A stretch of 64,000 bases of DNA from contig NZ_QBKN01000002.1 of NCBI RefSeq assembly GCF_003054175.1, positions 186,001 through 250,000 on the forward strand, written 5' to 3'. Source of the stretch: Allosediminivita pacifica. Its GTDB lineage: Bacteria > Pseudomonadota > Alphaproteobacteria > Rhodobacterales > Rhodobacteraceae. The notes under the pieces are model-generated. The model was not told the DNA's origin and did not search any database. It worked only from the letters and a program-made list of their open reading frames with translations. Below, one piece after another: positions 53,304 to 61,348 of this stretch (positions are counted from its first letter, which is position 1; every line of letters starts with the position of its first letter). Position numbers and translations under genes: made by a program.

Positions 53304-54049
53304 CCCAGACTGTCCCGCAGCATCTCCACCAGCCCGTCCCAGGCGCCCTGGTCAGCGTCCAGGTCGTAGTCGTCCGATCCGAAGACCGTGAAGCTGTGCC
53401 GCGCGCCGCCGAAGATCTCTGCCCCGTGCGTGACGCCGGCTTCCTGCAGTTCGGTCATGAGGCCCGCCAGCGCATCCATCCCCGAAACCGGATCGGCCGA
53501 GCCGTGGAACAGCATTACGGGCGCCGTGGTGGCGGAATAGTCCTGCCCCTCGGGTGTCTCGAGCCCGCCGTGGAAGCTCACGAAGCCGTCGAGGTCCGCG
53601 CCCGCCCGGGCCGCCTCGAGCACCGCCGCGCCGCCGAAGCAGTAGCCCATCAGGACCATGTCGTCGGTGGCACCGGGGATGTTCGCCGCCTCGGCAATAG
53701 AACCCATGAGCCGCTCGCGGAAAAGATCGCGGTCCTGGTAGAGCGCCCCCGACAGGCTGCGGTACTCGTCGACGGACTGCGGGTCGGTGTCGGCGCCATA
53801 GAGGTCAACGGCGAAGGCGGTGTAGCCGCGTTCGGCCAGCATCTCGGCCCGGCGTTCCTCGTAATCCGTCATGCCGTCCCAGTCGTGCACGATCAGCACG
53901 GTGCCGCGCGGCGTGATGTCGGGATTGGTGGCGACGTAGCCCTCGAAGGCCGTGTCGCCGACGGTGTAGCTGTGGTGTTCCCCCATGATCTGGGCGCTGG
54001 CGGCGGTCCCTGCGCAAAGCGCGGCCAAGGCGATGGTGGTGCGGAACAT
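53300..54049 (-). CDS. Exported dienelactone hydrolase-family protein
   Basis: The 249-residue protein has a signal peptide ending near TAASAQI. The alpha/beta hydrolase body has a cysteine nucleophile in MGYCFGG, an aspartate in HGSADPV and a histidine in GGARHSFTVFG, the dienelactone hydrolase triad. Periplasmic family members are known, but their substrates are mostly unassigned. GGGAGGACACC is upstream of the ATG. It is the first gene of a coupled pair with the histidine phosphatase. Confidence 0.87.
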   Translation of the reverse strand: MFRTTIALAALCAGTAASAQIMGEHHSYTVGDTAFEGYVATNPDITPRGTVLIVHDWDGMTDYEERRAEMLAERGYTAFAVDLYGADTDPQSVDEYRSLSGALYQDRDLFRERLMGSIAEAANIPGATDDMVLMGYCFGGAAVLEAARAGADLDGFVSFHGGLETPEGQDYSATTAPVMLFHGSADPVSGMDALAGLMTELQEAGVTHGAEIFGGARHSFTVFGSDDYDLDADQGAWDGLVEMLRDSLG

Positions 54050-54171
54050 GCGGTGTCCTCCCTGCTGTGACGCAAGGGAACCTAGATCGCGCGCCGGAAA
54101 GTCGAGCGGCGCGGGGTCTCCGCGCCGCCCATGGCTCCTCCCCTCCGGTCACGAAGGCGCGAGGCGCAGCG

Positions 54172-55017
54172 TCAGGCCAGCGCCCTGCGTACCGCTTCGG
54201 AGATCGGCGTGGTGGGATGGCCGATCAGGCGCGACAGGGTGCGGCTGTCGTCGAACAGCGCGTCCTGCGATGCACCCGCGTCCAGCCCCACGACCATCTG
54301 CGCCGTGCCCGCGTCGAGACCCGCGCCCTTGAGCGCCTCGGCATACTCGGCCTCGGTCATGTTCACGTAGGGGATCTGCTTGCCGGTCTGTGCGGAGACC
54401 ACCTCGGCCAGTTCCGCCAGCGTGTAGGCCTCGTCGCCCGCCAGTTCGTAGGTCTTGCCCTCGTGGCCTTCGCCGGTGGCGGCGACGGCCGCGGCCTCGG
54501 CGAAATCCTCGCGCGCGGCCGAGGAAATGCGCCCCTCCCCCGCGGCGCCGATCATCGCGCCATGTTCCAGCGCGGCGGGCAGCGCGCCTAGGTAGTTGGC
54601 GTGATACCAACCGTTGCGCAGCAGCGTGACCTTCAGGCCGCTTGCCGCCAGCAGCGCCTCGGTGGCGCGGTGCTCGGGCGCGAGGCTCATGGGCGAGCTG
54701 TCGGCGTGCAGGATGCTGGTGTAGACGATGCGGGTGACACCGGCGGCCTTGGCGGCCTCGATCACGGCGCCGTGCTGTGCCTCGCGCTTGCCGACCTCGC
54801 TCGAGGAGATCAGCACCAGAACGTCGACGCCGTCGAGCGCCGGGGCCAGCGTCTCGGGCCGGTCGTAGTCGAAGGCGCGCGTCTCGACGCCGAGGTCCTC
54901 GGCCTTCTCGGGGCTGCGGGCCAGCGCGACGAGGCCATCGGCCCCCTGCATGTCGACGAGTTTCTGCACGGTGAGGCGGCCAAGCTGCCCGGTGGCGCCG
55001 GTGATCGCGATGGTCAT
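54172..55017 (-). CDS. NmrA/YtfG-like NAD(P)H:quinone oxidoreductase
   Basis: The 281-residue atypical SDR has the Rossmann motif ITGATGQLGRLTVQKL, FDYDRPETL, LISSSEVGKR and the YtfG-like TLLRNGWYHANYLGALP. The E. coli relative QorB/YtfG reduces quinones. It is divergent from an HxlR-family gene, 83 bp apart, mirroring the ytfG-ytfH arrangement of E. coli. This supports a redox-stress role, but substrate and cofactor are inferred. Confidence 0.87.
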   Translation of the reverse strand: MTIAITGATGQLGRLTVQKLVDMQGADGLVALARSPEKAEDLGVETRAFDYDRPETLAPALDGVDVLVLISSSEVGKREAQHGAVIEAAKAAGVTRIVYTSILHADSSPMSLAPEHRATEALLAASGLKVTLLRNGWYHANYLGALPAALEHGAMIGAAGEGRISSAAREDFAEAAAVAATGEGHEGKTYELAGDEAYTLAELAEVVSAQTGKQIPYVNMTEAEYAEALKGAGLDAGTAQMVVGLDAGASQDALFDDSRTLSRLIGHPTTPISEAVRRALA

Positions 55018-55076
55018 GGGAGGGACTCCTTCTTTTTCGTCTCTGTCCTTCCCATATCTGCCCTGCCGCACGAATG

Positions 55077-55101
55077 ATAAGTACCGACAAAAAGGTAAGT
55101 A
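55077..55101. promoter_or_regulatory. Candidate HxlR operator in the divergent region
   Basis: TAAGTA occurs at 55078-55083 and again at 55096-55101 in direct orientation, 18 bp apart. Between them TACC and GGTA form an inverted repeat with an 8-bp spacer. The site overlaps the start of the HxlR gene and lies about 60 bp from the YtfG-like start, so bound regulator could control both. Confidence 0.4.
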
Positions 55102-55502
55102 TGGAAAATCCCGAGATCACCGCCTCCGCTCCCGATGCCGTGATGTTCGACCGGGGCGACCTGCTGTCGCCGGCCTGCCCCTCGCGGCAGGTGCTGAGCC
55201 ACATGACCAGCCGCTGGGGCATCCTCACGCTGTTGGCGCTGGGGTCCGAGACCTACCGCTTCGGCGCGCTGCGGCGGCGCATCGGCGGGGTGAGCGAGCG
55301 GATGCTAGCGCAGACGCTCAAGCAGTTGGCCGCCGACGGGCTGGTGGAGCGGATCGCCCACGACACGGTGCCGCCGCACGTGGAGTATCGCACCACGCCC
55401 ATGGGCGCTGAGGCGGCCGAGAAGCTGCGCGATCTGGCCGACTGGATCGAGGGCAACCTGCCCCGGATCATGGCGCATCAGGCGGAGGTGGCCGGGGACT
55501 GA
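55101..55502 (+). CDS. HxlR-family transcriptional regulator
   Basis: The 133-residue winged-helix regulator shows the HxlR core: CPSRQVLSHMTSRWGILTLLAL with Cys near residue 26, RFGALRRRIGGVSERMLAQTLKQLAADGLVER and HVEYRTTPMG (helix-turn-helix and wing given in parts). Relatives such as QorR and HypR sense redox or electrophile stress through this N-terminal cysteine. I start at 55101, with AAGG six bases upstream; an ATG at 55074 would add nine residues. It is divergent from the quinone oxidoreductase-like gene. Confidence 0.9.
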   Translation: MENPEITASAPDAVMFDRGDLLSPACPSRQVLSHMTSRWGILTLLALGSETYRFGALRRRIGGVSERMLAQTLKQLAADGLVERIAHDTVPPHVEYRTTPMGAEAAEKLRDLADWIEGNLPRIMAHQAEVAGD

Positions 55503-55522
55503 GGCTGTTTGGCCAAGGGCGT

Positions 55523-55582
55523 CCGGCCCGAACGCGAAACGGCCCGCCCCTTCCGGCCCGAACGCGAAACGGCCCGCCCCTT
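55523..55582. repeat. 30-bp tandem duplication at the metK terminator
   Basis: A 30-bp unit beginning CCGGCCCGAACGCGAAAC and ending GGCCCGCCCCTT is repeated exactly (55523-55552 and 55553-55582). Each unit carries the distal stem arm and U-run region of the metK terminator. Confidence 0.85.
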
Positions 55583-55595
55583 CCGGGACGGGCCG
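55565..55595 (-). terminator. Intrinsic terminator after metK
   Basis: CGGCCCG and CGGGCCG (55570-55576 with 55589-55595) form the stem; on the minus strand it is followed by TTTCGCG. It lies within and next to a duplicated 30-bp unit, 27 bases after the metK stop. Confidence 0.7.
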
Positions 55596-55621
55596 CGCGT
55601 GTCACGCAAAGCTGTTGCGGA

Positions 55622-56788
55622 TCACATTTCCTTCTTGAGCGCCTCGGCCAGGTCCGTGCGTTCCCAGCTGAAGCCGCCGTCCGCCTCGGGCTCGCGGCCG
55701 AAGTGGCCGTAGGCCGCGGTGCGGGCGTAAATCGGCTTGTTGAGGTCGAGATGCGTGCGGATGCCGCGCGGCGTCAGGTCCATGACCTTCGGGATCGCCT
55801 TCTCGATGACCTCTTCCGCCACTTCGCCGGTCCCGTGGGTGTCGACGTAGATCGACAGCGGCTTGGCCACGCCGATGGCGTAGGAGAGCTGCACGGTGCA
55901 GCGCTCGGCCGCGCCACAGGCCACGATGTTCTTGGCAAGGTAGCGCGCCGCGTAGGCCGCTGAACGGTCCACCTTCGTCGGGTCCTTGCCCGAGAAGGCG
56001 CCGCCGCCGTGGGGGGCCGCACCGCCGTAGGTGTCGACGATGATCTTGCGCCCGGTCAGGCCCGCGTCCCCGTCGGGGCCGCCGATCACGAAGGTGCCCG
56101 TCGGGTTCACCCACCACTCGGTCGCGTCGGTGATCCACTCCGCCGGCAGCACGTCGCGGATGTAGGGCTCCACGATGGCGCGGATGTCGTCGCTGGACTG
56201 GTCCTCGCTCTCGTGCTGGGTCGACAGCACGATCTGGGTGACCTCGACCGGCTTGCCGTTCTCGTAGCGCAGCGACAGCTGCGACTTGGCGTCGGGCCGC
56301 AGCAGCGGCTCCTTGCCCGACTTGCGCGCATCGGCAAGGCTTTTCAGGATCTTGTGCGAGTACTGGATCGGCGCCGGCATGAGATCGGGCGTCTCGTTGG
56401 TCGCGAAGCCGAACATGATGCCCTGGTCACCGGCACCGTCCTTGTCGACACCCTGCGCGATGTGCGCGGACTGCTCGTGCAGAAAGTTCATCACGTGGCA
56501 GGTGTTCCAGTGGAACTTCTCCTGCTCGTAGCCGATCTCGCGGATCACGTCGCGCGCGATCTGGCCGATCCGGCCCATGTAGTTCTTCAGTTTCTCCTGG
56601 TCGCTCAGCCCGACCTCGCCACCGATGACCACAAGGCCGGATGTGGCAAAGGTTTCGCAGGCAACGCGTGCTTCGGGCTCCTCCGCGATGAGCGCGTCGA
56701 GGACGGCATCCGAAATCCGGTCGCAGACCTTATCCGGGTGGCCCTCCGAAACGGATTCGGAGGTGAAGATATATTCTTGTCGGGACAT
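55622..56788 (-). CDS. metK: S-adenosylmethionine synthetase
   Basis: MetK makes SAM from methionine and ATP. The 388-residue protein shows [20 protein letters not shown] (ATP site), the flexible-loop and metal motif [31 protein letters not shown] and [19 protein letters not shown] (parts). It is controlled by a SAM/SAH riboswitch that occupies the whole space from near the lnt stop to the ATG and contains the ribosome site. A terminator with a duplicated arm follows. Confidence 0.98.
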   Translation of the reverse strand: MSRQEYIFTSESVSEGHPDKVCDRISDAVLDALIAEEPEARVACETFATSGLVVIGGEVGLSDQEKLKNYMGRIGQIARDVIREIGYEQEKFHWNTCHVMNFLHEQSAHIAQGVDKDGAGDQGIMFGFATNETPDLMPAPIQYSHKILKSLADARKSGKEPLLRPDAKSQLSLRYENGKPVEVTQIVLSTQHESEDQSSDDIRAIVEPYIRDVLPAEWITDATEWWVNPTGTFVIGGPDGDAGLTGRKIIVDTYGGAAPHGGGAFSGKDPTKVDRSAAYAARYLAKNIVACGAAERCTVQLSYAIGVAKPLSIYVDTHGTGEVAEEVIEKAIPKVMDLTPRGIRTHLDLNKPIYARTAAYGHFGREPEADGGFSWERTDLAEALKKEM

Positions 56789-56840
56789 GAGTGCTCCATT
56801 GGGGTTTAGCCACCACGCCAGGAAGCCGTTGTGGTGGCAC
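56789..56840 (-). promoter_or_regulatory. SAM/SAH riboswitch controlling metK translation
   Basis: On the minus strand the leader contains the P1 stem GCCACCAC (56838-56831) with GTGGTGGC (56816-56809), the conserved loop AACGGCTTCCTGGC and, after a short linker, CAATGGAGCA, whose GGAGC (56797-56793) is the metK ribosome site. The ACGGCUUCCUG...AUUGGAGCA core matches the SAM/SAH (Rhodobacterales) riboswitch class. The loop can pair with GGAGC as a pseudoknot, hiding the ribosome site when SAM or SAH binds. Confidence 0.93.
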
Positions 56841-56859
56841 TCTTCTGATTGGTGATTGC

Positions 56860-58398
56860 CTAAGGCCGGTTTAACCGCGGGTCAATCGGAATGCGGTTGT
56901 TGGGGATGAAGACCGCCCCAATCAGGACCAAAAGCAACAGGAAGAACGGCAGATCGCCGGTCGTTGCATAGAAAGAAGGCGCCATGGGCGGGGGCACCCG
57001 GGCATCCACGACACCCGCTTCGCCCAACGTACGTTGGGCCATCACACGCCCGGCCCCGTCGATCACCGCGGAAACGCCCGTATTTGCGGCACGCAGCATC
57101 GGCAGACGTTGCTCGATCGCACGGATGCGTGACTGGCTCAGATGCTGGTAGGGCCCCGACCATGTACCGAACCAGGCGTCGTTGGTCAGATGCAGCAAAA
57201 GGTCGGCCCGCCCCGGCGCGCCGTTCACGTCCTGGGGAAAGACCGCCTCGTAGCAGATCAGCGGCAACGCCGTGCCCAGCACGCCGAGATCGATCAGCTG
57301 CGGCCCCGGCCCGGCGCTGTAACCGCCCGCCGCCCGCTGGGCGAGCCCGCTGATGTTCACGTGCGCGAAGAGAGACGCCGCCGGCATGTACTCCCCGAAG
57401 GGCACAAGGTGGTGCTTGTCGTAGGTCTCGGCGAGGCTCCCGTCGCCCTGCATCAGCACCATCGAGTTGTAGTAGCGCCCTTCCTCGTCGCGGCGCTGGA
57501 TGCCCAGCGCCACCGGCACGTCGCCCGCGGCCTCGGACACCATGTCGAGCGGTTCGCGCGCGCGGTGCAGGAGCCAGGGCAGCGCCGTCTCGGGCCAGAC
57601 CACCAGCGAGGGCGCAGGCAGGCTATCGGCCACGGGCTGCCCCGTCAGGCGCAACTGCCGCTCGAAGAAGACCGGCACCATCTCGGGGTTCCATTTCTCG
57701 TCCTGCGGGGCATTGGGCTGCACCAGCCGCACCACGGGGCGCTCCGACAGGTCCTGCGGCGCGGGGGTCAGCCAGAGCCCGCCCCCCAGCAGCAGCACAA
57801 AGCCCGCCGCCCCCAGCGCCAGCATCCGCCGGTCGCGCCCGTGCAGCGCCACTGCCAGCACCGCGGCCAGGTCGAGCGTCAGGAAAGTCAGCCCGTAGCT
57901 GCCGACGATCGACACCCACTGGATTGCCGGGACCGGCGCCCAGAGATAGCCCACCATGCCCCATGGAAAGCCGGTGAGCAGGTAGCCGCGCGCCATCTCG
58001 GCGGCGCACCAGAGCACCACCAGCGCGATCAGCGGACGCGGCGACCGCGCCGCCGCCCAGAAAGCCGCGCCCCAGAACAGCCCCAGCCCTGCCGCCATCA
58101 ACACCAGCGCGAAGGGCGCCATCCAGCCAGTCACCGCAGCGTCCACCTGGAAGGGTTCGGTGATCCAGCCGAGCGAGAAGACGAAATAGCCGAAGCCCAC
58201 CGTCCATCCGGTCAGGAAGGCGCGGCGGCGCGGCCCGAGGGCGATGAAGATCCAGAAGGCGCCCACCAGCCCCAGAAGGGCCACGGCCCAGAGCTCATAG
58301 GGGGCGGCGCCCATGGCGAGCGCGAGCCCCACCAGGAAGGCGAGCGGAATCCGGGCCAGTCGCGGTGTCGCGATGGCCCGGAGTGTCAGGTCACGCAT
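56860..58398 (-). CDS. lnt: Apolipoprotein N-acyltransferase
   Basis: Lnt adds the third acyl chain to lipoproteins at the outer face of the inner membrane. The 512-residue protein has six N-terminal membrane segments, a nitrilase-like periplasmic domain with the Glu-Lys-Cys triad ([31 protein letters not shown]) and a C-terminal helix. It overlaps the end of the corC-like gene by eight bases and ends about 20 bases upstream of the metK riboswitch. It fits the many lipoproteins in this window and LolA. Confidence 0.95.
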   Translation of the reverse strand: MRDLTLRAIATPRLARIPLAFLVGLALAMGAAPYELWAVALLGLVGAFWIFIALGPRRRAFLTGWTVGFGYFVFSLGWITEPFQVDAAVTGWMAPFALVLMAAGLGLFWGAAFWAAARSPRPLIALVVLWCAAEMARGYLLTGFPWGMVGYLWAPVPAIQWVSIVGSYGLTFLTLDLAAVLAVALHGRDRRMLALGAAGFVLLLGGGLWLTPAPQDLSERPVVRLVQPNAPQDEKWNPEMVPVFFERQLRLTGQPVADSLPAPSLVVWPETALPWLLHRAREPLDMVSEAAGDVPVALGIQRRDEEGRYYNSMVLMQGDGSLAETYDKHHLVPFGEYMPAASLFAHVNISGLAQRAAGGYSAGPGPQLIDLGVLGTALPLICYEAVFPQDVNGAPGRADLLLHLTNDAWFGTWSGPYQHLSQSRIRAIEQRLPMLRAANTGVSAVIDGAGRVMAQRTLGEAGVVDARVPPPMAPSFYATTGDLPFFLLLLVLIGAVFIPNNRIPIDPRLNRP

Positions 58399-59338
58399 AA
58401 TCCGTGGGACGCGGCGGCGGTGGCAGTGCCGCCGGGGTGGAGGCCGACGATGCCCCCGGAAGACGCACGCGAAGCCGCTTGATGCGGCGCGGGTCGGCGT
58501 CCACGACCTCGAAATCGAGACCTGCAGGATGCGTGATCACCTCGCCACGCGCGGGAACCCGCCCGGCCAGCATGAAGACCAGGCCGCCCAGCGTGTCGAT
58601 CTCCTCGCCGTCGATCTCCTCGTCCTCGGTGAGGCTGATGCCCACCTCCTGCTCGAATTCCTCGAGCGGGGTCTTGGACTGCGCGATGTAGCAGCCGCTG
58701 CGCTCTCGGGTCCAGAAGGTGTCCTCGTCGGTGTCGTGCTCGTCCTCGATCTCGCCGATGACCTGTTCGATCAGGTCCTCGATCGTCACCAGACCGTCGA
58801 CGCCGCCGTATTCGTCGATCACCAGCGCCATGTGCCGCCGTTCGGTCTGCATCTTGGTGAGCAGCACGCCGATGGGCATGGAGGGCGGCACGAAAAGCAG
58901 CGGGCGCAGGATGCGCTTCAGCTCGAATTCGGTCTCGCCCGCATCGAACCCGTGCGACAGCGCGAAGTCCTTGAGGTGTGCCATCCCCACGGGCGTGTCG
59001 AGCGTGCCTTCGTAGACCGGGAGCCGGGTCAGGCCCGATTCGCGGAACACCTCGAGAAGCTCGTCCCGGGTGATCGTATCCGGCACGGCCACGATCTCGG
59101 CCTTGGGGATTGCCACATCCTCGACGCGCATGCGTCGAAGGTTGATAAGTCCGGGAGAGACGCGCGGTTCGGAGGCGGTGCCATCTTCGCCCTCCGCCTC
59201 GTGCTCACCGCCGAGAAATCCCAGAAATTTCTGGAAAAATCCCGATCCATCCTCTGAATGCCCATTCTCCAGCGCGCTCTGCGCTGCGTTAGGCGATCCG
59301 TCTGTGTCGCCCATCTCCTGCTTCCAGTCGCGAGCCAT
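58391..59338 (-). CDS. CorC/HlyC-family CBS-domain protein
   Basis: The 315-residue protein has an N-terminal acidic stretch, two CBS domains (VPKAEIVAV-type start as AIPKAEIVAVPD; MALVIDEYGGVDGLVTIEDL) and the C-terminal CorC_HlyC domain (IDTLGGLVFMLAGRVPARGEV, quoted in part). It has no membrane domain, so it resembles E. coli CorC/YbeX, which takes part in magnesium efflux and ribosome-related functions. It sits in the conserved ybeY-corC-lnt order and overlaps lnt. Confidence 0.9.
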   Translation of the reverse strand: MARDWKQEMGDTDGSPNAAQSALENGHSEDGSGFFQKFLGFLGGEHEAEGEDGTASEPRVSPGLINLRRMRVEDVAIPKAEIVAVPDTITRDELLEVFRESGLTRLPVYEGTLDTPVGMAHLKDFALSHGFDAGETEFELKRILRPLLFVPPSMPIGVLLTKMQTERRHMALVIDEYGGVDGLVTIEDLIEQVIGEIEDEHDTDEDTFWTRERSGCYIAQSKTPLEEFEQEVGISLTEDEEIDGEEIDTLGGLVFMLAGRVPARGEVITHPAGLDFEVVDADPRRIKRLRVRLPGASSASTPAALPPPPRPTDYA

Positions 59339-59347
59339 CTGGCCCTA

Positions 59348-59854
59348 TCACATCCTATTATATGGGTCGGCGATGCCGAGGTTGCCAAGTATCGTGGTCT
59401 CCAGCGCTTCCATGAGCGTGGCGTCTTCATCACGGATATGGTCGTAACCCAGCAGATGTAAAACCCCGTGAACAAGAAGATGAGTCACATGGTGCTCAAA
59501 TTCCCTGCCCCCCTCGGCGGCTTCCTGCCTACAAACGTCGTAGGACAGGGCAAGATCGCCCAGATGATGGGCGTCCAGCGAATCGGGCGGCGGCGGCGGT
59601 TCGGGGGCTTCGCCCGGGTTTTCGGCTGCGAGATCCTCTGACGGCCAGCTCAGCACATTGGTCGGGCGGGGCTTGCCCCTGAAATCGGCGTTGAGCGTGG
59701 CGATGCGGTCGTCGTCGCAGCCCAGCACCGCGATCTCGTAGCCCTCCGGCGCGATCCCGAGGTGGGTGAGCGCGGCACGCGCCGCGCGTTCCGACCACGC
59801 CTCGAGATCCGCCTCCTCCCAGCGGGGGTCCTCGAAGATCGTCTCGGTCAGCAT
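59348..59854 (-). CDS. ybeY: Endoribonuclease YbeY (rRNA maturation factor)
   Basis: YbeY is a zinc-dependent RNase for 16S rRNA 3'-end processing and ribosome quality control. The 168-residue protein has the zinc motif HHVTHLLVHGVLHLLGYDH and the conserved RGKPRPTNVLSWPSE (partly). The start at 59854 (MLTETIFEDPRW) matches the family; the frame upstream reads into phoH and a repeat. A strong hairpin lies only 11 bases upstream of the ATG, and no good ribosome site is visible. Confidence 0.94.
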   Translation of the reverse strand: MLTETIFEDPRWEEADLEAWSERAARAALTHLGIAPEGYEIAVLGCDDDRIATLNADFRGKPRPTNVLSWPSEDLAAENPGEAPEPPPPPDSLDAHHLGDLALSYDVCRQEAAEGGREFEHHVTHLLVHGVLHLLGYDHIRDEDATLMEALETTILGNLGIADPYNRM

Positions 59855-59865
59855 CTGGCCGGCCG

Positions 59866-59913
59866 CCGGGGGCGCCGCCCCCGGACCCCCGAGGTATTTT
59901 GGGCGAAAAGAAG
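59866..59913 (+). repeat. GC-hairpin/AAGAAG dispersed repeat, copy G
   Basis: An 8-bp stem CCGGGGGC/GCCCCCGG (59866-59873 with 59877-59884), then GGACCCCCGAGGTATTTTGGG and GAAAAGAAG (given in parts). The AAGAAG-like end is 15 bases from the phoH stop on the opposite strand. It is a diverged copy in the phoH-ybeY gap. Confidence 0.7.
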
Positions 59914-59927
59914 CAAGGGGCGCGGGC

Positions 59928-60917
59928 TCAGCGGTTCGGCTCGTCTTCGTAGGCCTCGATGATCGCGGCGACCAGCGGGTGGCGCACGACGTCCTTGCCG
60001 GTGAAGTAGTTGAACGAGATCGCCGGGATGTGCTTGAGGATGCGCTCGGCATCCGCCAGCCCCGAGTTCACGCCGCGCGGCAGGTCGACCTGGCTGCGGT
60101 CGCCGGTGATGACCATGCGCGAGCCCTCACCCAGGCGGGTCAGGAACATCTTCATCTGCATCGAGGTGGCGTTCTGTGCTTCGTCCAGCACCACGAAGGC
60201 GTTGGACAGCGTACGCCCCCGCATGAACGCCAGCGGCGCGATCTCGACCGTCTTTTCCGCCATCATGTTGCCGAGCTGCTTGCCGGGCATGAAGTCGTTC
60301 AACGCGTCGTAGAGCGGCTGCATGTAGGGGTCGACCTTGTCCTTCATGTCGCCGGGCAGGTAGCCGAGCTTCTCGCCCGCCTCGACCGCCGGGCGCGACA
60401 GGATGATCCGGTCGACCAGCCCGTTGATGAGCATGTTCACCCCCACCGCGACGGCGAGGTAGGTCTTGCCGGTGCCGGCGGGGCCGATGCCGAAGGCAAG
60501 CTCGTTCTCGAAGAGCGACTTGACGTAGGCCTTCTGCGCCTCGGTGCGCGGCTCGATCAGCTTGCGGCGGGTCTTGATCTCGATCTTGTCGCCGCTGCCG
60601 AACATCTCGAGCTGCGAGCTCCCGGCGGTGCTTTCCTCCGGCTGGGGCGAGGCCATGCGGAACTCGCGGTCGATGTCGGCGCTGCTCACCTCGCGGCCCT
60701 GCTCGAGCCGCTCGTAAAGCGCGCGCAGCACCTCGGCGGCCTCCTCGCGGGCGTCCTCCGGGCCGTGCACGGCCAGCTGGTTGCCGCGGCGCAGGATCTG
60801 CACCCCGGTGCGGGATTCGATGTCCGTGAGGTTGCGGTCGAATTCGCCGCAAAGATCGATCAGCAGACGGTTGTCGGGAAATTCAAGGATGGCTTCGGTC
60901 AGGGTGCCCGTGGTCAC
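59928..60917 (-). CDS. phoH: PhoH-like ATPase (YbeZ type)
   Basis: The 329-residue protein has a short N-terminal domain with a KH-like region (GVQILRRGNQLAVHG), then the PhoH ATPase: Walker A FGIGPAGTGKTYLAVA, Walker B FVVLDEAQNAT and TGDRSQVDLP. It forms a pair with YbeY in ribosome metabolism in other bacteria. I choose the GTG at 60917 because AGGAGAG lies five bases upstream; there is no well-placed ATG nearby. Upstream on the same strand are two small secreted protein genes and miaB. Confidence 0.94.
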   Translation of the reverse strand: MTTGTLTEAILEFPDNRLLIDLCGEFDRNLTDIESRTGVQILRRGNQLAVHGPEDAREEAAEVLRALYERLEQGREVSSADIDREFRMASPQPEESTAGSSQLEMFGSGDKIEIKTRRKLIEPRTEAQKAYVKSLFENELAFGIGPAGTGKTYLAVAVGVNMLINGLVDRIILSRPAVEAGEKLGYLPGDMKDKVDPYMQPLYDALNDFMPGKQLGNMMAEKTVEIAPLAFMRGRTLSNAFVVLDEAQNATSMQMKMFLTRLGEGSRMVITGDRSQVDLPRGVNSGLADAERILKHIPAISFNYFTGKDVVRHPLVAAIIEAYEDEPNR

Positions 60918-61051
60918 GCATCTCTCCTGGTGTGCGAGTCGTCCCCAGCGTGCCAAGCCCGGGCGGTCGTGGCAAGCAAGAGCACGCGCGGCACGACGCG
61001 AGGGAAGCGTCCTGCGGCGATCGGCGTAGTCACTGCCGCCCGCAGCGGCGT

Positions 61052-61336
61052 CTAGCCACCGCGGAAGTCACCGGTGGCGAGGCCGGGGAAATCCACAGGG
61101 ACACGGGTGCAGACCGGCCGGCCCGTGATCGGATCGAAGCGCGGGCTCATATAGCCCTCTGCGCCATCGTCGATGATCCAGTACTGGCAGCCGTGGGGCG
61201 AAATCCAGATGCCCGCGCGCAGGTCGGCCAGATCCTGACGCCCCTCGTGCGACTTGTCGGGCCCCACGGGCCGGTCGACCGCACAGCCCGACAGAGCAAG
61301 AGAGGCAAGCGCAGCGGTCGCAAGTGTCCGAAGCAT
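61052..61336 (-). CDS. Small lipoprotein with a GCQ-W-DDG-EGYM module
   Basis: The 94-residue protein has a lipoprotein signal (LALSGC, Cys18). Its mature part is dominated by GIWISPHGCQYWIIDDGAEGYM followed by RFDPITGRPVC, quoted in two parts. The same module occurs in the adjacent upstream gene, so the two are paralogues. The two cysteines (GCQ and PVC) could form a disulfide in the envelope. A GGGGAGGG ribosome site lies before the ATG. Function unknown. Confidence 0.8.
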   Translation of the reverse strand: MLRTLATAALASLALSGCAVDRPVGPDKSHEGRQDLADLRAGIWISPHGCQYWIIDDGAEGYMSPRFDPITGRPVCTRVPVDFPGLATGDFRGG

Positions 61337-61348
61337 CCGCGCCCTCCC

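Noticed and set aside
55501-55600. Possible CRISPR or short tandem-repeat array
   Set aside because: Only two 30-bp units with no spacers; it is a duplicated terminator arm.
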